The notes under the pieces: generated by a model
Seen by the model: the letters and a program-made list of their open reading frames with translations, nothing else
The model's database searches: none
Told to the model about the DNA's origin: nothing
In this document: piece by piece, positions 5,745 through 6,016 of the stretch
Layout of the letters: each line of letters begins with the position of its first letter
Position numbering within the stretch: the first letter of the stretch is position 1
Made by a program: the position numbers and the translations under genes
DNA from: Methanosarcinaceae archaeon
GTDB taxonomy: Archaea; Halobacteriota; Methanosarcinia; Methanosarcinales; Methanosarcinaceae
DNA length: 6,016 nucleotides
Direction: 5' to 3'
Assembly: GCA_030594665.1 (NCBI GenBank)
Contig: JAUVET010000099.1
Span: forward strand, 1 to 6,016

Positions 5745-6016
5745 GCAAATTATCATTTTTCCTGGGTTGTATTGCCCCGAACCGTTACCCTGGTATTGAG
5801 ATATCTACCAAAAAGGTCATGGAAAAGCTGGGCGTTGAACTGGAAGATCTGGAAGGTGCTTCATGCTGTCCTGCCCCGGGTGTGTTCAAATCCTTTGACA
5901 AGACCACCTGGCTGTCGATGGCGTCCAGGAACATTACACTATCTGAGGAAATGGGGAATGACCTGTTGACCATCTGTAATGGGTGTTTTGGTTCACTGGT
6001 TGATGCCAACCTGATG
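5741..6016 (+). CDS. hdrB: Heterodisulfide reductase subunit B (HdrB), 3'-truncated by window end
   Basis: The first 92 codons of hdrB are present; family members are about 290-300 residues, so about two thirds are missing. The start of the N-terminal CCG domain is complete: [15 protein letters not shown] (6-20), [20 protein letters not shown] (37-56) and CNGCFGSL (79-86). The cysteines Cys10, Cys42-43, Cys79 and Cys82 follow C-X31-CC-X35-CXXC, the ligand set of the first non-cubane [4Fe-4S] cluster in structurally studied HdrB. HdrB is the subunit where CoM-S-S-CoB is bound and cleaved. The ATG at 5741 has GAGGAGG at 5727-5733 and overlaps the hdrC stop by ATGA, so HdrC and HdrB are probably made in equal amounts. 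Confidence 0.96.
   Translation, partial: MSKLSFFLGCIAPNRYPGIEISTKKVMEKLGVELEDLEGASCCPAPGVFKSFDKTTWLSMASRNITLSEEMGNDLLTICNGCFGSLVDANLM

Overview
The window reads as chromosomal DNA from a methanogenic or methane-oxidising archaeon, most likely of the order Methanosarcinales. The evidence is a complete-looking Mrp-type Na+/H+ antiporter operon beside genes for HdrC and HdrB of cytoplasmic heterodisulfide reductase, archaeal-style strong Shine-Dalgarno sites (GGAGG/GGTGA), and ATGA stop/start overlaps at almost every gene junction. Base composition looks moderate by eye (not computed). Genus cannot be fixed from this window; a methylotrophic Methanosarcinaceae member or an ANME-2/3 relative would both fit. 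All genes lie on the + strand.

Region 1 (1-3600) is the mrp operon: the last 45 codons of mrpA, then mrpB, mrpC, mrpD, mrpE, mrpF and mrpG. Each gene overlaps the next by the four bases ATGA, so they are probably co-transcribed and translationally coupled. Together they encode a membrane antiporter that exchanges Na+ for H+, which in this lineage balances the two ion gradients made by methyl transfer and electron transport against the needs of ATP synthase.

Region 2 (3601-4132) is a gene-poor gap of about 530 bases. It begins with a 13-bp hairpin just after mrpG (probable 3' end of the mrp transcript). A GC-richer block with several nested inverted repeats follows (about 3741-3893); it could be a small structured RNA or a decayed mobile or repeat element. 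Then come an 8-bp tandem repeat, an AT-rich promoter-like box, a possible 13-codon ORF with a good ribosome site, and a second promoter-like box close to the next gene.

Region 3 (4133-6016) is a second operon of thiol/disulfide electron-transfer genes: a HdrD-like protein (two 4Fe-4S motifs plus two CCG domains), a canonical HdrC, and the first 92 codons of HdrB, which runs off the window. HdrCB normally works with the flavin subunit HdrA to reduce CoM-S-S-CoB in the cytoplasm. Here the gene directly upstream of hdrC is the HdrD-like gene, not hdrA. The unusual points are this hdrD-like/hdrC/hdrB arrangement and the structured intergenic block; the rest is ordinary energy-metabolism core.
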